Assembly: GCF_004217135.1 (NCBI RefSeq)
Contig: NZ_SHKK01000001.1
Span: 7,006,001-7,070,000 of the forward strand
DNA length: 64,000 nt
Direction of reading: 5' to 3'
Source of the DNA: Micromonospora violae
Lineage (GTDB): Bacteria; Actinomycetota; Actinomycetes; Mycobacteriales; Micromonosporaceae
Shown: piece by piece, positions 8,638 through 18,064 of the stretch
How positions within the stretch are numbered: position 1 is the stretch's first letter
Layout of the letters: the number at the start of each line of letters is the position of its first letter
Translations under genes and position numbers: made by a program
Notes under the pieces: model-generated
The model's database searches: none
Seen by the model: the letters and a program-made list of their open reading frames with translations, nothing else
Told to the model about the DNA's origin: nothing

Positions 8638-9312
8638 GTGAACAAGGCCGAGCTCATCGAGGCGCTCGCCGTTCGCCTGGGGGACCGGAAGATGGCGACG
8701 GCCGCGCTCGACGCGGTCCTCACCGAGGTCCAGGCGGCGGTCACCAAGGGCGAGAAGGTGGCGATCACCGGATTCGGAGCATTCGAAAAGCGTGTGCGTG
8801 GCGCACGAACAGCGCGCAACCCGCGTACCGGCGAGGCGGTGAAGGTCAAGAAGACGTCAGTCCCGACCTTCCGCCCCGGCGCCGGCTTCAAGGAGATGGT
8901 GGCCAGCGGCAAGGTGCCGAAGGCCACGGTGGCGACGAAGAAGGCCACCGCCACGGCCAAGGCGGCGGGCACGAAGGCGGCCGGCGCGAAGGCGACCACC
9001 GCGAAGGCGGCCGGCACCAAGGCGACCGCGGCCAAGGCGGCCAGCAAGAAGACCGCCCCGGCCAAGGCGAGCAAGACCGCCACGGCGACCAAGACGGCGG
9101 CCAGCAAGAAGACCGCCCCGGCCAAGGCGAGCAAGAGCACCACGGCGACCAAGACGGCTGCCAGCAAGAAGACCGCCGCGGCGAAGAAGACCACCGCGGC
9201 GACCCGGTCGACCGCGGCGAAGAAGACCACCGCGGCGGCGAGCAAGAGCACGGCGGCCAAGAAGGCGCCGGCGAAGAAGGCTCCGGCCAAGAAGGCGGCC
9301 AGCAAGCGCTGA
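8638..9312 (+). CDS. hupB: HU-type nucleoid protein with lysine/alanine-rich H1-like tail
   Basis: A 224-residue DNA-binding protein. Residues 1-~92 form a bacterial HU domain (starts [15 protein letters not shown]; contains [18 protein letters not shown] and the beta-arm region), and the remaining ~130 residues are a KKA/AAK/TK-rich basic tail like histone H1, the architecture of mycobacterial HupB and Streptomyces HupS. It compacts chromosomal DNA. The GTG at 8638 is preceded by GGGAGG; a longer frame from 8560 is not needed. Part of the tail is encoded by a 60-bp tandem repeat (from ~9041). Position next to leuD and mutT1 matches mycobacteria. Confidence 0.95.
   Translation: MNKAELIEALAVRLGDRKMATAALDAVLTEVQAAVTKGEKVAITGFGAFEKRVRGARTARNPRTGEAVKVKKTSVPTFRPGAGFKEMVASGKVPKATVATKKATATAKAAGTKAAGAKATTAKAAGTKATAAKAASKKTAPAKASKTATATKTAASKKTAPAKASKSTTATKTAASKKTAAAKKTTAATRSTAAKKTTAAASKSTAAKKAPAKKAPAKKAASKR
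9041..9180 (+). repeat. 60-bp in-frame tandem repeat in the hupB tail
   Basis: The segment starting CCAGCAAGAAGACCGCC recurs at 9041, 9101 and 9161, an exact 60-bp period (20 codons) over about 2.3 copies. It encodes the repeated [12 protein letters not shown] portion of the basic tail, so tail length could change by slippage or recombination without breaking the frame. Confidence 0.85.
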
Positions 9313-9326
9313 CCGACCCGCTCCGC

Positions 9327-9356
9327 AAGGGCGTCCACCCGTGGGTGGGCGCCCTT
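9327..9356 (+). terminator. terminator after hupB
   Basis: AAGGGCGTCCACCC and GGGTGGGCGCCCTT form a 14-bp stem with a 2-base tip followed by T, 14 bases after the hupB stop. Confidence 0.8.
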
Positions 9357-9473
9357 TCGGCGTACCGGGACCGGCGCTTGGCGTACGGGGACCGTTGACC
9401 CGGTTGGCTCGCTCACGCAGAATCGCCGTGCCGGCCCCCCTCCGCCGGCCCGTCGACGGGAAGTGGGCCGCCG

Positions 9474-11447
9474 GTGCGCTACCGCCAACTTGCCACCGGG
9501 ACGCTCGCGCTGGGCGTGCTCCTCCTCATCGACGTGCTGCGGGTGTGGCTGCCCGGCATCATCACCATCTTCGGCCAGGCGGCGTCCACCCCGGCCGAGC
9601 TGATGGGGGCGTTCGCCCTCGTCTGGTTCCTGCTCGCGCTGGGTGCACCCGCCGTGGTCCGCCGAGTCGGAGCCCGCCCGGTCACCGTCGTCGCCGCTGT
9701 CGCGCTAGCCGTCGCCCGGCTCACGCTCACCGCCGCTCCCGGTGGGCGTACGCAACTCTGGTTGGCCACGGCCGGATTGCTCGCCGGGCTGGTCTGGCTG
9801 GTGGGCGTCGCCGCCGACACCGACCGACCCGTTCCCGGGCTGGCGTTGGGGTTCGCGGTCAACGCGGCCCTGCACGCGGTGCTGGACACCGTCGACCTGG
9901 TCTGGCGGGGCGACTGGGTGGGCTGGCTGCTCAGCTCCGTCGCGGTGGTGGTGTTCCTGGTCGGCACGGCGCAACCCGGGCGGCGCACCGGCAGCGGTGA
10001 CGCCGTCCCCGCCGGCCCTGGTGGCACCCGGGCCTGGTTGCTGGCCGGGCCGGCGCTGCTGCTGGCCGGCATGGTGGCGCTCTCCCCGGCGTTGGCCCGC
10101 ACCGGGATGTCGTACCTGGTCGCCGGGGATGGTGTGGCGCGTTCGCCGCTGTTCGGCCTGGCGCCGGTGCCGGTGGCGGTCGCCGGGTTCCTGTGCGCCG
10201 CGCTGACCCGGCCGCCCCGCCGGTGGGGCCGCGCGTACGGCCCGGTGGTGGTGCTCGCCGGCGCGGTGCTGTTCGCCCTCGACCGGGGTGACCTGCTCGT
10301 TCCGGCCGTCCTGCTGACCGCGGTCGGCCTCGGCGCCTGCCTTGCCCTGAGCGACGACGCCAGCCGCCCGGCCGGCGACGGCACGAACGCCAGCCGCCCG
10401 GCCGGCGACGGCACGAACGCCAGCCACCCGGGCGGTGACACCGCGAACGCCGGCGCCGGGGCGGCCCGGCGGGGGTACGCGGTCGCCGCCGGCATGCTCG
10501 TCTTCGCGCTGGGGGCTGTCGGGTACTACTCGGCCTACGATCTCGGCTATCCCAACGCCGCGGTGCCCGTGGTGGTGGCGGTGCTGGTCGCCGCCGTGGC
10601 GTTCACCGCCCGTCCCGTCGTGCACCGGCTTCCCGGGCCGTTTCCGCCGCTCCGGGCTGCCGCCGCGGTCACCGCGCTGGCCCTGCTGGCACCGGTGCTC
10701 GCCGACGAGGTGCCGGTGGCCAGCAACCGGGACGGGCCGCCGGAGCGGTTGACCGTGGTGGCGTACAACATCCGGATGGGTTTCGGGCTGGACGGCCGGT
10801 TCGACCTGCGCGGCCTCGCCGAGGTCGTCGACCGGCAACGGCCCGACGTGGTGCTGCTCAGCGAGGTGGACCGGGCGTGGCTGCTCAACGGAGGGCACGA
10901 CACCCTGGATCTGCTGGCCGACCGGCTCGGTATGCCGTACGTCTTCGGGCCGGCCGCCGACCCCGTCTGGGGTGACGCGGTGCTCAGCCGTTGGCCGGTA
11001 CGCGATCCGCGGACCCTGCCGCTGGCCGCCGTCGGTGCGCCCACCGGAGCGCAGGCCCTCGCCGTCACGCTGGATCTCGGCGACGGTGTCCGGACCGCGG
11101 TGGTGAGCACCCACCTGCAACCGCCGCCCGGCCGGGGGCCGGTGGTCCAGGCCCGCGCGGTCGCCGACTTCGCCACCCGGTACGCGGCCGGACGGCCCCT
11201 GGTGGTGGCGGGTGACCTGAACACCGAGCCGGGCGACGAGGCGTTCGCGGCGTTCACCAACGCGGGCCTCCTCGACGCGTTGGCTGCCGCCAGACCGCTG
11301 GCCACCAGCCCGGCGGACGACCCGCGCCAGCAGATCGACCACGTCTTCGTCTCGCCCGGCCTCACCCCGAGCGATCCGGTCGCGCCGCGCAGCACCGCCA
11401 GCGACCATCTGCCGGTCGCGGTGACCCTGACCCTGCCGCCCCGCTGA
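9474..11447 (+). CDS. multi-TM protein fused to an endonuclease/exonuclease/phosphatase domain
   Basis: A 657-residue membrane protein. Residues 1-~415 contain about ten to twelve hydrophobic helices; residues ~420-655 are an endonuclease/exonuclease/phosphatase (EEP) fold with VVAYNIRMGFGL, LLSEVDRAW, STHLQPPPG, VAGDLNTEPGD and the terminal SDHLPVAV motif, so all canonical catalytic positions (Asn, Glu, His, Asp/Asn, Asp-His) seem present. The fold hydrolyses phosphodiesters or phosphomonoesters of nucleic acids, inositides or sphingolipids. The architecture recalls eukaryotic Cwh43/PGAP2IP proteins and some actinobacterial EEP proteins; a lipid or glycolipid substrate is possible but unproven. 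A 30-bp repeat in the linker before helix ~9 encodes ASRPAGDGTN repeats. GTG start, no strong ribosome site. Confidence 0.85.
   Translation: MRYRQLATGTLALGVLLLIDVLRVWLPGIITIFGQAASTPAELMGAFALVWFLLALGAPAVVRRVGARPVTVVAAVALAVARLTLTAAPGGRTQLWLATAGLLAGLVWLVGVAADTDRPVPGLALGFAVNAALHAVLDTVDLVWRGDWVGWLLSSVAVVVFLVGTAQPGRRTGSGDAVPAGPGGTRAWLLAGPALLLAGMVALSPALARTGMSYLVAGDGVARSPLFGLAPVPVAVAGFLCAALTRPPRRWGRAYGPVVVLAGAVLFALDRGDLLVPAVLLTAVGLGACLALSDDASRPAGDGTNASRPAGDGTNASHPGGDTANAGAGAARRGYAVAAGMLVFALGAVGYYSAYDLGYPNAAVPVVVAVLVAAVAFTARPVVHRLPGPFPPLRAAAAVTALALLAPVLADEVPVASNRDGPPERLTVVAYNIRMGFGLDGRFDLRGLAEVVDRQRPDVVLLSEVDRAWLLNGGHDTLDLLADRLGMPYVFGPAADPVWGDAVLSRWPVRDPRTLPLAAVGAPTGAQALAVTLDLGDGVRTAVVSTHLQPPPGRGPVVQARAVADFATRYAAGRPLVVAGDLNTEPGDEAFAAFTNAGLLDALAAARPLATSPADDPRQQIDHVFVSPGLTPSDPVAPRSTASDHLPVAVTLTLPPR
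10359..10448 (+). repeat. 30-bp tandem repeat inside the TM-EEP gene
   Basis: Three units of 30 bp at 10359, 10389 and 10419; the first two are identical and the third diverged. They encode ASRPAGDGTN twice and ASHPGGDTAN once, in a hydrophilic loop between predicted membrane helices, so copy number changes stay in frame. Confidence 0.85.
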
Positions 11448-11476
11448 CGAAGCCGTGCCCTACCGCCGGGCCGGGC

Positions 11477-12346
11477 CTACAGCCGGTCGGCGGCCAGCAG
11501 CCGGTCGGCGGCGAAGGCGAGCAGCCAGCCGCCGCCCTTCGGTGTGCTGAACTCCTGATCGGTGCGGCCGGTCAACCGTTGCAGGGCGCCCGGCAGGACC
11601 TTGCCCTGGCTGCACACCGCCGCCTGCCCACCGGCGTCGGCCAGCTCCAACAGCCGGGCGGCGGTGGCCAGGATCTGCTCGTCGCTCTGCTGGCCGGGCT
11701 GTGGCTCGTCCAGGTCGCCGCAGACCTCGATCGGCAGGTCGAGCAACGCGGCGGCCGGGTCCAGTGTCTGTACGCAGCGTCGCGGCGACGCCGACACCAG
11801 CCGGGCCGGCCGGATCAGGGCGATCAGCTCGCCCAGCGTGTGCGCCTGGGCCCACCCTTCGGCGTCCAAGGGGCGGCCGACGTCCGGGCCGGACCAGGTG
11901 GCCCGCTTCCCGGCGTGCGCGTGCCGGACCAGCGCGACCGTCGCCGTCACCGACGGCAGCGCGGCGAACGCCGCCAACACCTCGGCGTCGTGGGGGTAGC
12001 TGACCAACCGGATCGCGTCGTCGACAGCGAGCCAGCGGATGTCGTCCACCTCGGTGTCCGGTTGGAAACCGCCGCTGGCCACCGCGAGCATCGACCAGTA
12101 GTCGACCAGCTTCGGCTGGCCCTCGCTGCGGTACCGCACCGACGGCAGCCGAACCTGCGGTACGCCCCGCACGTCGGCCTCCTCAGCCACCTCACGCACG
12201 GCGGCGGCGAGCGCGTGCTCGCCCGGCTCCAGCTTGCCCTTCGGCAGCGTCCAGTCGCCGTAGCGGGGGCGGTGCACCACGCAGACGCGTACGCCGTCGC
12301 CGGTCGGCCGCCAGGCCACCCCGCCCGCCGCCCGGATGCCCGTCAC
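11477..12346 (-). CDS. mutT1: MutT1-type Nudix hydrolase fused to histidine phosphatase domain
   Basis: A 289-residue bidomain enzyme. Residues ~4-130 are a Nudix domain with the box GKLEPGEHALAAAVREVAEE (G-x5-E-x7-REVxEE). Residues ~135-289 are a histidine-phosphatase-like domain starting LVRHAHAG. The mycobacterial counterpart MutT1 (Rv2985) hydrolyses 8-oxo-(d)GTP and diadenosine polyphosphates; the same role in sanitising the nucleotide pool is likely here. The GTG at 12346 overlaps the stop of the upstream CYTH-CHAD gene (GTGA), implying translational coupling. A TTG nine bases upstream is a weaker alternative. Confidence 0.9.
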   Translation of the reverse strand: MTGIRAAGGVAWRPTGDGVRVCVVHRPRYGDWTLPKGKLEPGEHALAAAVREVAEEADVRGVPQVRLPSVRYRSEGQPKLVDYWSMLAVASGGFQPDTEVDDIRWLAVDDAIRLVSYPHDAEVLAAFAALPSVTATVALVRHAHAGKRATWSGPDVGRPLDAEGWAQAHTLGELIALIRPARLVSASPRRCVQTLDPAAALLDLPIEVCGDLDEPQPGQQSDEQILATAARLLELADAGGQAAVCSQGKVLPGALQRLTGRTDQEFSTPKGGGWLLAFAADRLLAADRL

Positions 12347-13863
12347 GGCAGCCAACTCGTCCGCCGTCGCCGGGTGGCCCGGTGCCAGGCGGCCGGGAAG
12401 AGACCCCGCGTCCGCCGTACCGACGCGCGTTCCCGCTCGGCCAGCCGCCCGGCGGTGACCGCCAGCTCGTGGTCGTCCGGCCGCTCGGCGGCGATGTCGA
12501 GCCAGGTGTCCGCCGCCACCGCCGCGTCCTGGTGCTCGCCGAGCACGTCCTGCACCCGGGCGAGGGCACGGGACAGCCGGCGCGCACCCTTGCCGACCGT
12601 CGGGGCCACCGCGTTGACCGCGTACCGGGCCTGCTTGCCCGCCTTGCGGACGGCGTGCCAGCGGTCGTCCGGTGACTGCCCGTCGAGCCCGTCGACGCCC
12701 TCCGGCCCGGTCAGCCGTCGCCAGGGACGCGCCACCAGCGCGGGCAGCGCCTCCGCGGCGGGCGCGGCTGCCCGGCGGGTGAGCCGGGGCGCGCGGGCGG
12801 CCAGCACCAGCGAATCCACCAGGGCCAGGTAGCGCGCGGAGCGCAGCGCCTCGTCGATGGCGGCGAGCGCCCGCCGCTGCCGTTCGGCGAGCACCTCGTC
12901 GAGGCGGGCCACCGCGCCCTGGTCGAGCGGGCTCAGCGGATCGGCGTCAGCGGTGCGGCGCAGCCGCGTGCGCAGCACCTCGACGTCGCGGGCCGCCCCG
13001 AGCACCCCGGCCAGCCAGCCCAGCTCGGTGCGCAGCGGGCGGGCCCAGGTCTTGCGGAGCAACGGTTTGAAGGTGCGCAGATCACTGCGCAGGCGTCGAC
13101 AGGCCACCCGCATCTGATGCACGGCGGTGTCGTCACCGGCGGCCGGGGCGCGCAGCCGGACCAGCGGGTCGTGCGCCACCAGCCGCCGGATCTCCTTGCG
13201 TACCGCCTCGGTCACCACGTCACCGGCGCTCGGTTCGGCGTTCAGCCCGGCCGGTGCGACCAGGTCCGGATCGGCCTGGGCTGGCGCGCCCAACGCCCGT
13301 ACGTGCTTCGGCGTGAACGTGCCGCCCCGCGCGCCAGCCTCGCGCAGCACCCCGCCGATGTGGTCGAGCAGCGTTCGGTCGCCGGCCTTCAGCTCCACCT
13401 CCACCTCGCGGAACGTGTCGGTGGTGGTGCCGGCGTCGTCGCGTACGGTCACCCGGTCGTCGACCACCTCGGCGAGCACCGTGCCGGCTGAGTCGCACAC
13501 CTCGTACGCGTGCCGCACCGTCCGGACCACCGTCACCGGGGCCAGCGGCGCCCCCCGGTGCAGGACGGTGACCAACTCCACCAGGTCCGGTGGCGGCTGC
13601 CCCTTCGGCCCGGGCCGGGAGATCTCGTGCCGGACGCCCGGCGTCCCGGTCGGGAGTTTCACCGTCCAGGGCAGCTCGTCACCCCGGCGGTGCCGCAGCG
13701 AGGCGCCGGCGCGGGCCAGCCGCAGGTCGATGGTGTCGAGGTAGCGGGCGACAAGGGTCACCGGTGGTAGCGCCCGGACCCGACCTCCGGCCGGGGCTGC
13801 GCTGGCCAGGTCCGGCAGCACGTAGGTGTCGTCCACCTCGTACTTCTGCTCCTCCTCGACCAT
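12343..13863 (-). CDS. CYTH-CHAD domain protein (polyphosphate-associated)
   Basis: A 506-residue cytosolic protein. The N-terminal CYTH domain (residues 1-~195) begins with the triphosphate-tunnel signature ExExK (EEEQK at residues 3-7) and has paired acidic/basic beta strands such as EVEVELK. The C-terminal ~290 residues are a CHAD alpha-helical domain with the conserved basic helices VHQMRVACRRLRSDLRTF and ARDVEVLRTRLRR. CYTH domains hydrolyse or cyclise triphosphates; CHAD domains bind inorganic polyphosphate. It lies 24 bases downstream of ppk1, so a role in polyphosphate turnover or as a polyphosphate granule protein is the natural inference. Catalytic competence would depend on the remaining tunnel residues. 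Confidence 0.92.
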   Translation of the reverse strand: MVEEEQKYEVDDTYVLPDLASAAPAGGRVRALPPVTLVARYLDTIDLRLARAGASLRHRRGDELPWTVKLPTGTPGVRHEISRPGPKGQPPPDLVELVTVLHRGAPLAPVTVVRTVRHAYEVCDSAGTVLAEVVDDRVTVRDDAGTTTDTFREVEVELKAGDRTLLDHIGGVLREAGARGGTFTPKHVRALGAPAQADPDLVAPAGLNAEPSAGDVVTEAVRKEIRRLVAHDPLVRLRAPAAGDDTAVHQMRVACRRLRSDLRTFKPLLRKTWARPLRTELGWLAGVLGAARDVEVLRTRLRRTADADPLSPLDQGAVARLDEVLAERQRRALAAIDEALRSARYLALVDSLVLAARAPRLTRRAAAPAAEALPALVARPWRRLTGPEGVDGLDGQSPDDRWHAVRKAGKQARYAVNAVAPTVGKGARRLSRALARVQDVLGEHQDAAVAADTWLDIAAERPDDHELAVTAGRLAERERASVRRTRGLFPAAWHRATRRRRTSWLP

Positions 13864-13887
13864 CAGCTCAGCCTAGGCGCTGCGCGG

Positions 13888-16248
13888 TCAGCTGGCCGTG
13901 CCACCGACGCGGCGCAGCAGCAGTTCCTGTAGATGGGCCTGGACGGTGGCGTCACCGCCGGCACGCCGGGTCCAGGTGCCGTCGCCGGCCAGCTCGAACG
14001 CGTCCACTTCGGGGCTCATCGCGGCGGTGAGCACCTGGTCCAGTTCGGCGCGGGCGATCGGGTCACTCACCTGCACCAGCGCCTCCACCCGCCGGTCCAG
14101 GTTGCGGTGCATGAGGTCGGCCGAGCCCATCCAGAACTCGGCCTCGCCGTTGTTGCCGAACCGGAAGACCCGGGAGTGTTCCAGGAACCGACCGAGGATC
14201 GAGCGGACCCGGATGTTCTCCGACAGCCCCGGCACCCCGGGGCGCAGCGTGCACATGCCCCGGATGAGCAGGTCGACGTGGACGCCGGCCTGCGAGGCGC
14301 GGTACAGCGCGTCGGTCACCCCCTCGTCGACCAGGGAGTTGACCTTGAACTGGACCAGGCCGGGCATGCCCAGGCGGACGTGCGAGATCTCCCGCTCGAT
14401 GCGCTCGATGAGGCCGCTGCGAATGCCCTGCGGGGCGACCAGCAACCGCCGGTACGCGGTCTGCCGGCTGTACCCGGTGAGCACGTTGAACAGGTCGGTG
14501 AGGTCGGCGCCGATCTCCGGGTCGGCGGTGAGCATGCCGAAGTCCTCGTACAGTCGGGCGGTCTTCGGGTGGTAGTTGCCGGTGCCGATGTGGCAGTAGC
14601 GACGGATCTGGTTGCCCTCCTGCCGGACCACCAGCGCGGTCTTGCAGTGCGTCTTCAGGCCGACCAGGCCGTACACCACGTGGCAGCCGGCGCGTTCCAG
14701 CGTGCGGGCCCAGCCGATGTTGGCGACCTCGTCGAAGCGGGCCTTCACCTCCACCAGCACCACCACCTGCTTGCCGGCGGCGGCCGCGTCGACGAGCGCG
14801 TCGACGATGGGGGAGTCGCCGCTGGTCCGGTAGAGGGTCTGCTTGATGGCCAGCACGTTCGGGTCGGCGGCGGCCTGCTCGATGAAGCGCTGCACGCTGG
14901 TGGCGAACGAGTGGTACGGGTGGTGCACCAGGATGTCCCCGTCGCGCAGGGTGGAGAAGACGCTGCGCGGCACCTCGCCCTCGGCCAGCCGGGGGTGGGT
15001 GGCCGGCACGAACGGCGGGTCCTTCAGGTCCGGCCGGTCCGCCTCACCGTAGACCTGCCACAACGCGGACAGGTCCAGCAGGCCGGGCACCCGCAGGACA
15101 TCCTGGTCGTCCATGTCCAGCTCGCGGACGAGCAGATCCAACATGTGGTCGGAGATCGACGCGGCGACCTCCAGGCGGACCGGGGGACCGAACCGCCGTC
15201 GGGCCAACTCCCGCTCCAGGGCCTGGAGCAGATCCTCGTCGCGGTCCTCGTCGACCTCCACCTCGGCGTTGCGGGTGACCCGGAACAGGTGGCACTCGAC
15301 CACCTGCATGCCACTGAACAGCTGCCCCAGGTGCACCGAGATGAGGTCCTCCACCGGCAGCATCCGGACGCCGGGCTGGTCCCGGTCCACCCGGACGAAA
15401 CGGGGAACGTTGTTGGGCACCTTCACCCGGGCGAACAGTTCCGAACCGCCGTCGGGGTCCCGAACCGCCACCGCCAGGTTCAGCGACCGCCCCGAGATGT
15501 ACGGGAACGGGTGCGCCGGGTCCACCGCGAGTGGCGTCAGCACCGGGAAGATGTACTCCCGGAAGTAGGTGCGCAGCCGCTCCCGCTCGCCGTCGCCCAA
15601 CTCTGCCCAGCGCAGGATGCGGATGCGCTCGTCGGCGAGCTTGGGGAGCACGTCGTCGACGAAACAGGCGGCGTGCCGGGCGACCAACGCGGCGGTCCGC
15701 TCGGCGATCATCTCCAACTGCGTACGCAGGGGCAGCCGGTCGCCGCCGCGGACCGGCAGGCCGGCGGAGAGCCGCCGCTTCAGCCCGGCGACGCGCACCA
15801 TGTAGAACTCGTCGAGATTGCTGGCGAAGATGGCCAGGAACTTGGCCCGTTCCAGCAGCGGGGTGCGCTGGTCCTCGGCCAGGGCGAGCACCCGGGCGTT
15901 GAAGTCGAGCCAGGACAGCTCCCGGTTGAGGAACCGGTCCTCCGGCAGCGGTGGGGCCACCGGGGGCTCGTCGTCCTCCATGGCGCTGGTCGGCAGGTCG
16001 CCGGGCAGGGCCGGGTGCACGTCATCACCGGCGGCCGGGCCGTCCGCCTCGATCGTCGGCGCGGGGTCGAGCACCTCGTCCAGCCCGGAGGAGGCGGCAC
16101 CGGGATCGTCGGCGAGCGTGTCGGCGCGGGCGGCACCGGCACGTTCGGCGCGGGACGGGCGGAACCGCCCATCGGTGCCGCGCGCGGGAGAGCCGTTGCG
16201 CAGGTCGGCGGCGGGCGGTCGAGCCGGTTGCTCGCGAGGGGTGCTCAC
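13888..16248 (-). CDS. ppk1: polyphosphate kinase 1
   Basis: A 786-residue enzyme that polymerises the gamma phosphate of ATP into polyphosphate reversibly. After a ~100-residue disordered acidic N-terminal extension, the PPK N domain starts at [18 protein letters not shown], the head domain follows, and the catalytic C domains contain [20 protein letters not shown] with the conserved His region around residue 575-590 and the C-terminal RRVEALVQV segment. GTG at 16248. The extension is longer than in E. coli Ppk but common in actinobacteria. The leftward order cofC, 65-aa protein, ppk1, CYTH-CHAD, mutT1 with short gaps suggests a transcription unit. Confidence 0.96.
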   Translation of the reverse strand: MSTPREQPARPPAADLRNGSPARGTDGRFRPSRAERAGAARADTLADDPGAASSGLDEVLDPAPTIEADGPAAGDDVHPALPGDLPTSAMEDDEPPVAPPLPEDRFLNRELSWLDFNARVLALAEDQRTPLLERAKFLAIFASNLDEFYMVRVAGLKRRLSAGLPVRGGDRLPLRTQLEMIAERTAALVARHAACFVDDVLPKLADERIRILRWAELGDGERERLRTYFREYIFPVLTPLAVDPAHPFPYISGRSLNLAVAVRDPDGGSELFARVKVPNNVPRFVRVDRDQPGVRMLPVEDLISVHLGQLFSGMQVVECHLFRVTRNAEVEVDEDRDEDLLQALERELARRRFGPPVRLEVAASISDHMLDLLVRELDMDDQDVLRVPGLLDLSALWQVYGEADRPDLKDPPFVPATHPRLAEGEVPRSVFSTLRDGDILVHHPYHSFATSVQRFIEQAAADPNVLAIKQTLYRTSGDSPIVDALVDAAAAGKQVVVLVEVKARFDEVANIGWARTLERAGCHVVYGLVGLKTHCKTALVVRQEGNQIRRYCHIGTGNYHPKTARLYEDFGMLTADPEIGADLTDLFNVLTGYSRQTAYRRLLVAPQGIRSGLIERIEREISHVRLGMPGLVQFKVNSLVDEGVTDALYRASQAGVHVDLLIRGMCTLRPGVPGLSENIRVRSILGRFLEHSRVFRFGNNGEAEFWMGSADLMHRNLDRRVEALVQVSDPIARAELDQVLTAAMSPEVDAFELAGDGTWTRRAGGDATVQAHLQELLLRRVGGTAS

Positions 16249-16302
16249 CCGCTCATAATCACCTGATTACGGTAAACGCAAAATGAACTTGGGCTCGCCA
16301 GG

Positions 16303-16500
16303 TCAGATCATGGTCGGCAATGTCACCCGGACGACCTCGCCGTCGGGATCGGTGTCGATGCGAACCCGCTGGCCGAGCCGGAGAAGCCGCAGCCCGGAGG
16401 CGTCGAAGGCCCGGGCCGGGAAGCGCATCTCGGTGCCGTCGTCGAGCAGCAGGACGCCGCTGCGCGTCGCCGCGTCAAAGCTGGCCACCGTGCCCTGCAT
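16303..16500 (-). CDS. small cold-shock-like (OB-fold) protein, 65 aa
   Basis: A 65-residue protein starting MQGTVASFDAATRSGVLLL and containing DDGTEMRFPARAF and a C-terminal RLGQRVRI segment. The spacing of glycine/valine strands resembles a cold-shock/OB fold that lacks the aromatic RNA-binding patches of true CspA. It is a conserved actinobacterial small protein as far as I recall, of unknown role. An in-frame GTG at 16515, with GGAG upstream, would add five residues and may be the true start. It lies between cofC and ppk1, both leftward. Confidence 0.7.
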   Translation of the reverse strand: MQGTVASFDAATRSGVLLLDDGTEMRFPARAFDASGLRLLRLGQRVRIDTDPDGEVVRVTLPTMI

Positions 16501-16549
16501 GCTGGCACCGTACACCCGGAGGCTCCGCCCGTGGCGCGGGCCGGGCGGC

Positions 16550-17197
16550 TCAGCCGGTGGCGCGGGCGGGGCGAGCGGCGGCGAGCAGGGCGGCCGTGCG
16601 CGGCCCCAGCCCGAGCCGGACGGCGGTGGCCAGGTCCGCGGCGGTGTCCACGTCCCGGCGCAGGCTGGGCCAGTCGCCGTCGAGCGGCAGCGCCCCGCTG
16701 GCCGCGTGCGCGAGCGCCGAGCCCACCCCGAAACGAGGATCCAGCGGCACACCCGGCGGGGTGGTGAGCAGCACCGTGCCCGCGCCGGGCGCGTCCGGCA
16801 GGAACCGGCGTACCGAGGGCCGGCCGTGCTGCGCCGCGAGCAGCGCCTCGGTCAACTCAGTCGGGCGTAGCGCCGGCACATCCGCGGTGATTCCGGCCAC
16901 CCATCCGGCGCCGGCCCCGGCCGCCCCGTGCCGGAACGCGGCGTTCAGGCCGGCGTTCGGCTCGTCCGGCAGCACCCGGGCGCCGGCGGCCCGCGCCGCC
17001 GCCGCCACCCGGGCGTCGTCGGTCACCACCAGGGCCTCGGCGACCGCCGGGCAGGCCAGCACCGCGCGGAACGTGTCGGCCGCCAGGGCCAGCGCCAACT
17101 CCTCATGCGGTACGCCGGGCAGCGCGCCCCGCAGCCGGCTCTTGGCCACGGCCAGCTGCTTCACCGGCACCACCACGGCCCACCTCGGCTGACTCAC
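16550..17197 (-). CDS. cofC: 2-phospho-L-lactate / PEP guanylyltransferase (coenzyme F420 synthesis)
   Basis: A 215-residue nucleotidyltransferase of the CofC/FbiD family. The start VVVPVKQLAVAKSRL is the family's NTP-binding segment, followed by VVTDDARVAAAA, LPDEPNAGLNAAF and GITADVPALRP. In mycobacteria the orthologue FbiD (Rv2983) joins GTP and phosphoenolpyruvate to make the activated precursor of coenzyme F420; archaeal CofC prefers 2-phospholactate. The GTG at 17197 is chosen because upstream in-frame sequence overlaps the divergent acyltransferase promoter region. F420 production by this organism is therefore likely, although fbiA/B/C are not in the window. Confidence 0.92.
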   Translation of the reverse strand: MSQPRWAVVVPVKQLAVAKSRLRGALPGVPHEELALALAADTFRAVLACPAVAEALVVTDDARVAAAARAAGARVLPDEPNAGLNAAFRHGAAGAGAGWVAGITADVPALRPTELTEALLAAQHGRPSVRRFLPDAPGAGTVLLTTPPGVPLDPRFGVGSALAHAASGALPLDGDWPSLRRDVDTAADLATAVRLGLGPRTAALLAAARPARATG

Positions 17198-17326
17198 GCC
17201 CGCAATCCTGCCAGCCGGACGACGGGCCCCTCGCTGGCCGTACCGGGGGCGAGCAGGCATGATTTCCGCTGCGGGTGTCGCGGGTGGGATGGCGCGGCGG
17301 GGTTTGGGGCACGACGAGGAGGCGCA

Positions 17327-18064
17327 GTGGCACGGCGGAGGCTGGGGTTCTGGCAACGGTTCGCCGTGGGGCTGGTGAAGCCGGTGATGTCGGTCTGGAC
17401 CCGGCGTACCTGGCGCGGTCAGGAGCATCTCCGCCGCGACGGCGGAATGATCATCGTGGCGAACCACATCTCCCACGCCGACCCGCTGGTCTCCGCGCAC
17501 TTCATCTACGACTCCGGACGCTGGCCGCAGTACCTGGGCAAGGCCAGCGTGTTCCGGGTGCCGGTGGTCGGCTGGATCCTGCACCGGTGCCGGCAGATCC
17601 CGGTCGAGCGGGGCACCGTGGAGGCCGTCCGCTCGCTGGACGCACTGATCAACGCGCTCAACGAGGGCGGCGCGGTCGTGATCTACCCTGAGGGAACCAC
17701 CACGCGACAGCCGGACCTCTGGCCGATGAAGGCCAAGACCGGCGCGGCCCGACTGGCCCTGGCCACCGGCGCTCCGGTCGTGCCGGTGGTGATGTGGGGG
17801 CCGGAACGGATCTTCGACCCGCGGACGGCCCGTGTCAGCCTGCGCCCCCGGATCCCGGTGACAGTTGCCGCCGGGGAGCCGATCGACCTGAGCCGGTGGG
17901 CGAACGCCCAGCCGACCCGGGCCACCCTCGAGGAGATGACGGACACCATCATGTTGCGGCTGCGGGACATGCTCGCCGAGATCCGTGGCGGTACCCCGCC
18001 GCCACTGTGGGAGCGACCGGCCCGGTCCGTCGTCGCCCGCGAGCAACGGAACGACGCGGCATGA
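17327..18064 (+). CDS. 1-acyl-sn-glycerol-3-phosphate acyltransferase family (PlsC-like)
   Basis: A 245-residue membrane-associated acyltransferase. The catalytic NHISHADP box (HxxxxD) is near residue 48, the second block around [15 protein letters not shown], and the glycerol-phosphate-binding PEGTTTRQ block near residue 121. It transfers a fatty acyl group to lysophosphatidate in phospholipid synthesis or a related lipid. GAGGAGG at 17315-17321 precedes the GTG at 17327. The stop overlaps the ATG of a 24-codon mini-ORF (ATGA), which in turn overlaps gpsA; gpsA makes glycerol-3-phosphate, a pathway neighbour. Confidence 0.92.
   Translation: MARRRLGFWQRFAVGLVKPVMSVWTRRTWRGQEHLRRDGGMIIVANHISHADPLVSAHFIYDSGRWPQYLGKASVFRVPVVGWILHRCRQIPVERGTVEAVRSLDALINALNEGGAVVIYPEGTTTRQPDLWPMKAKTGAARLALATGAPVVPVVMWGPERIFDPRTARVSLRPRIPVTVAAGEPIDLSRWANAQPTRATLEEMTDTIMLRLRDMLAEIRGGTPPPLWERPARSVVAREQRNDAA

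Noticed and set aside
10359..10448. Tandem 30-bp units considered as CRISPR-like repeats
   Set aside because: The units are contiguous, without spacers, and stay in the coding frame of the TM-EEP gene.
13933..16266. A 777-codon open frame antisense to ppk1
   Set aside because: Composition is typical of shadow frames (Val/Gly/His/Arg-rich) and ppk1 is unmistakable on the other strand.
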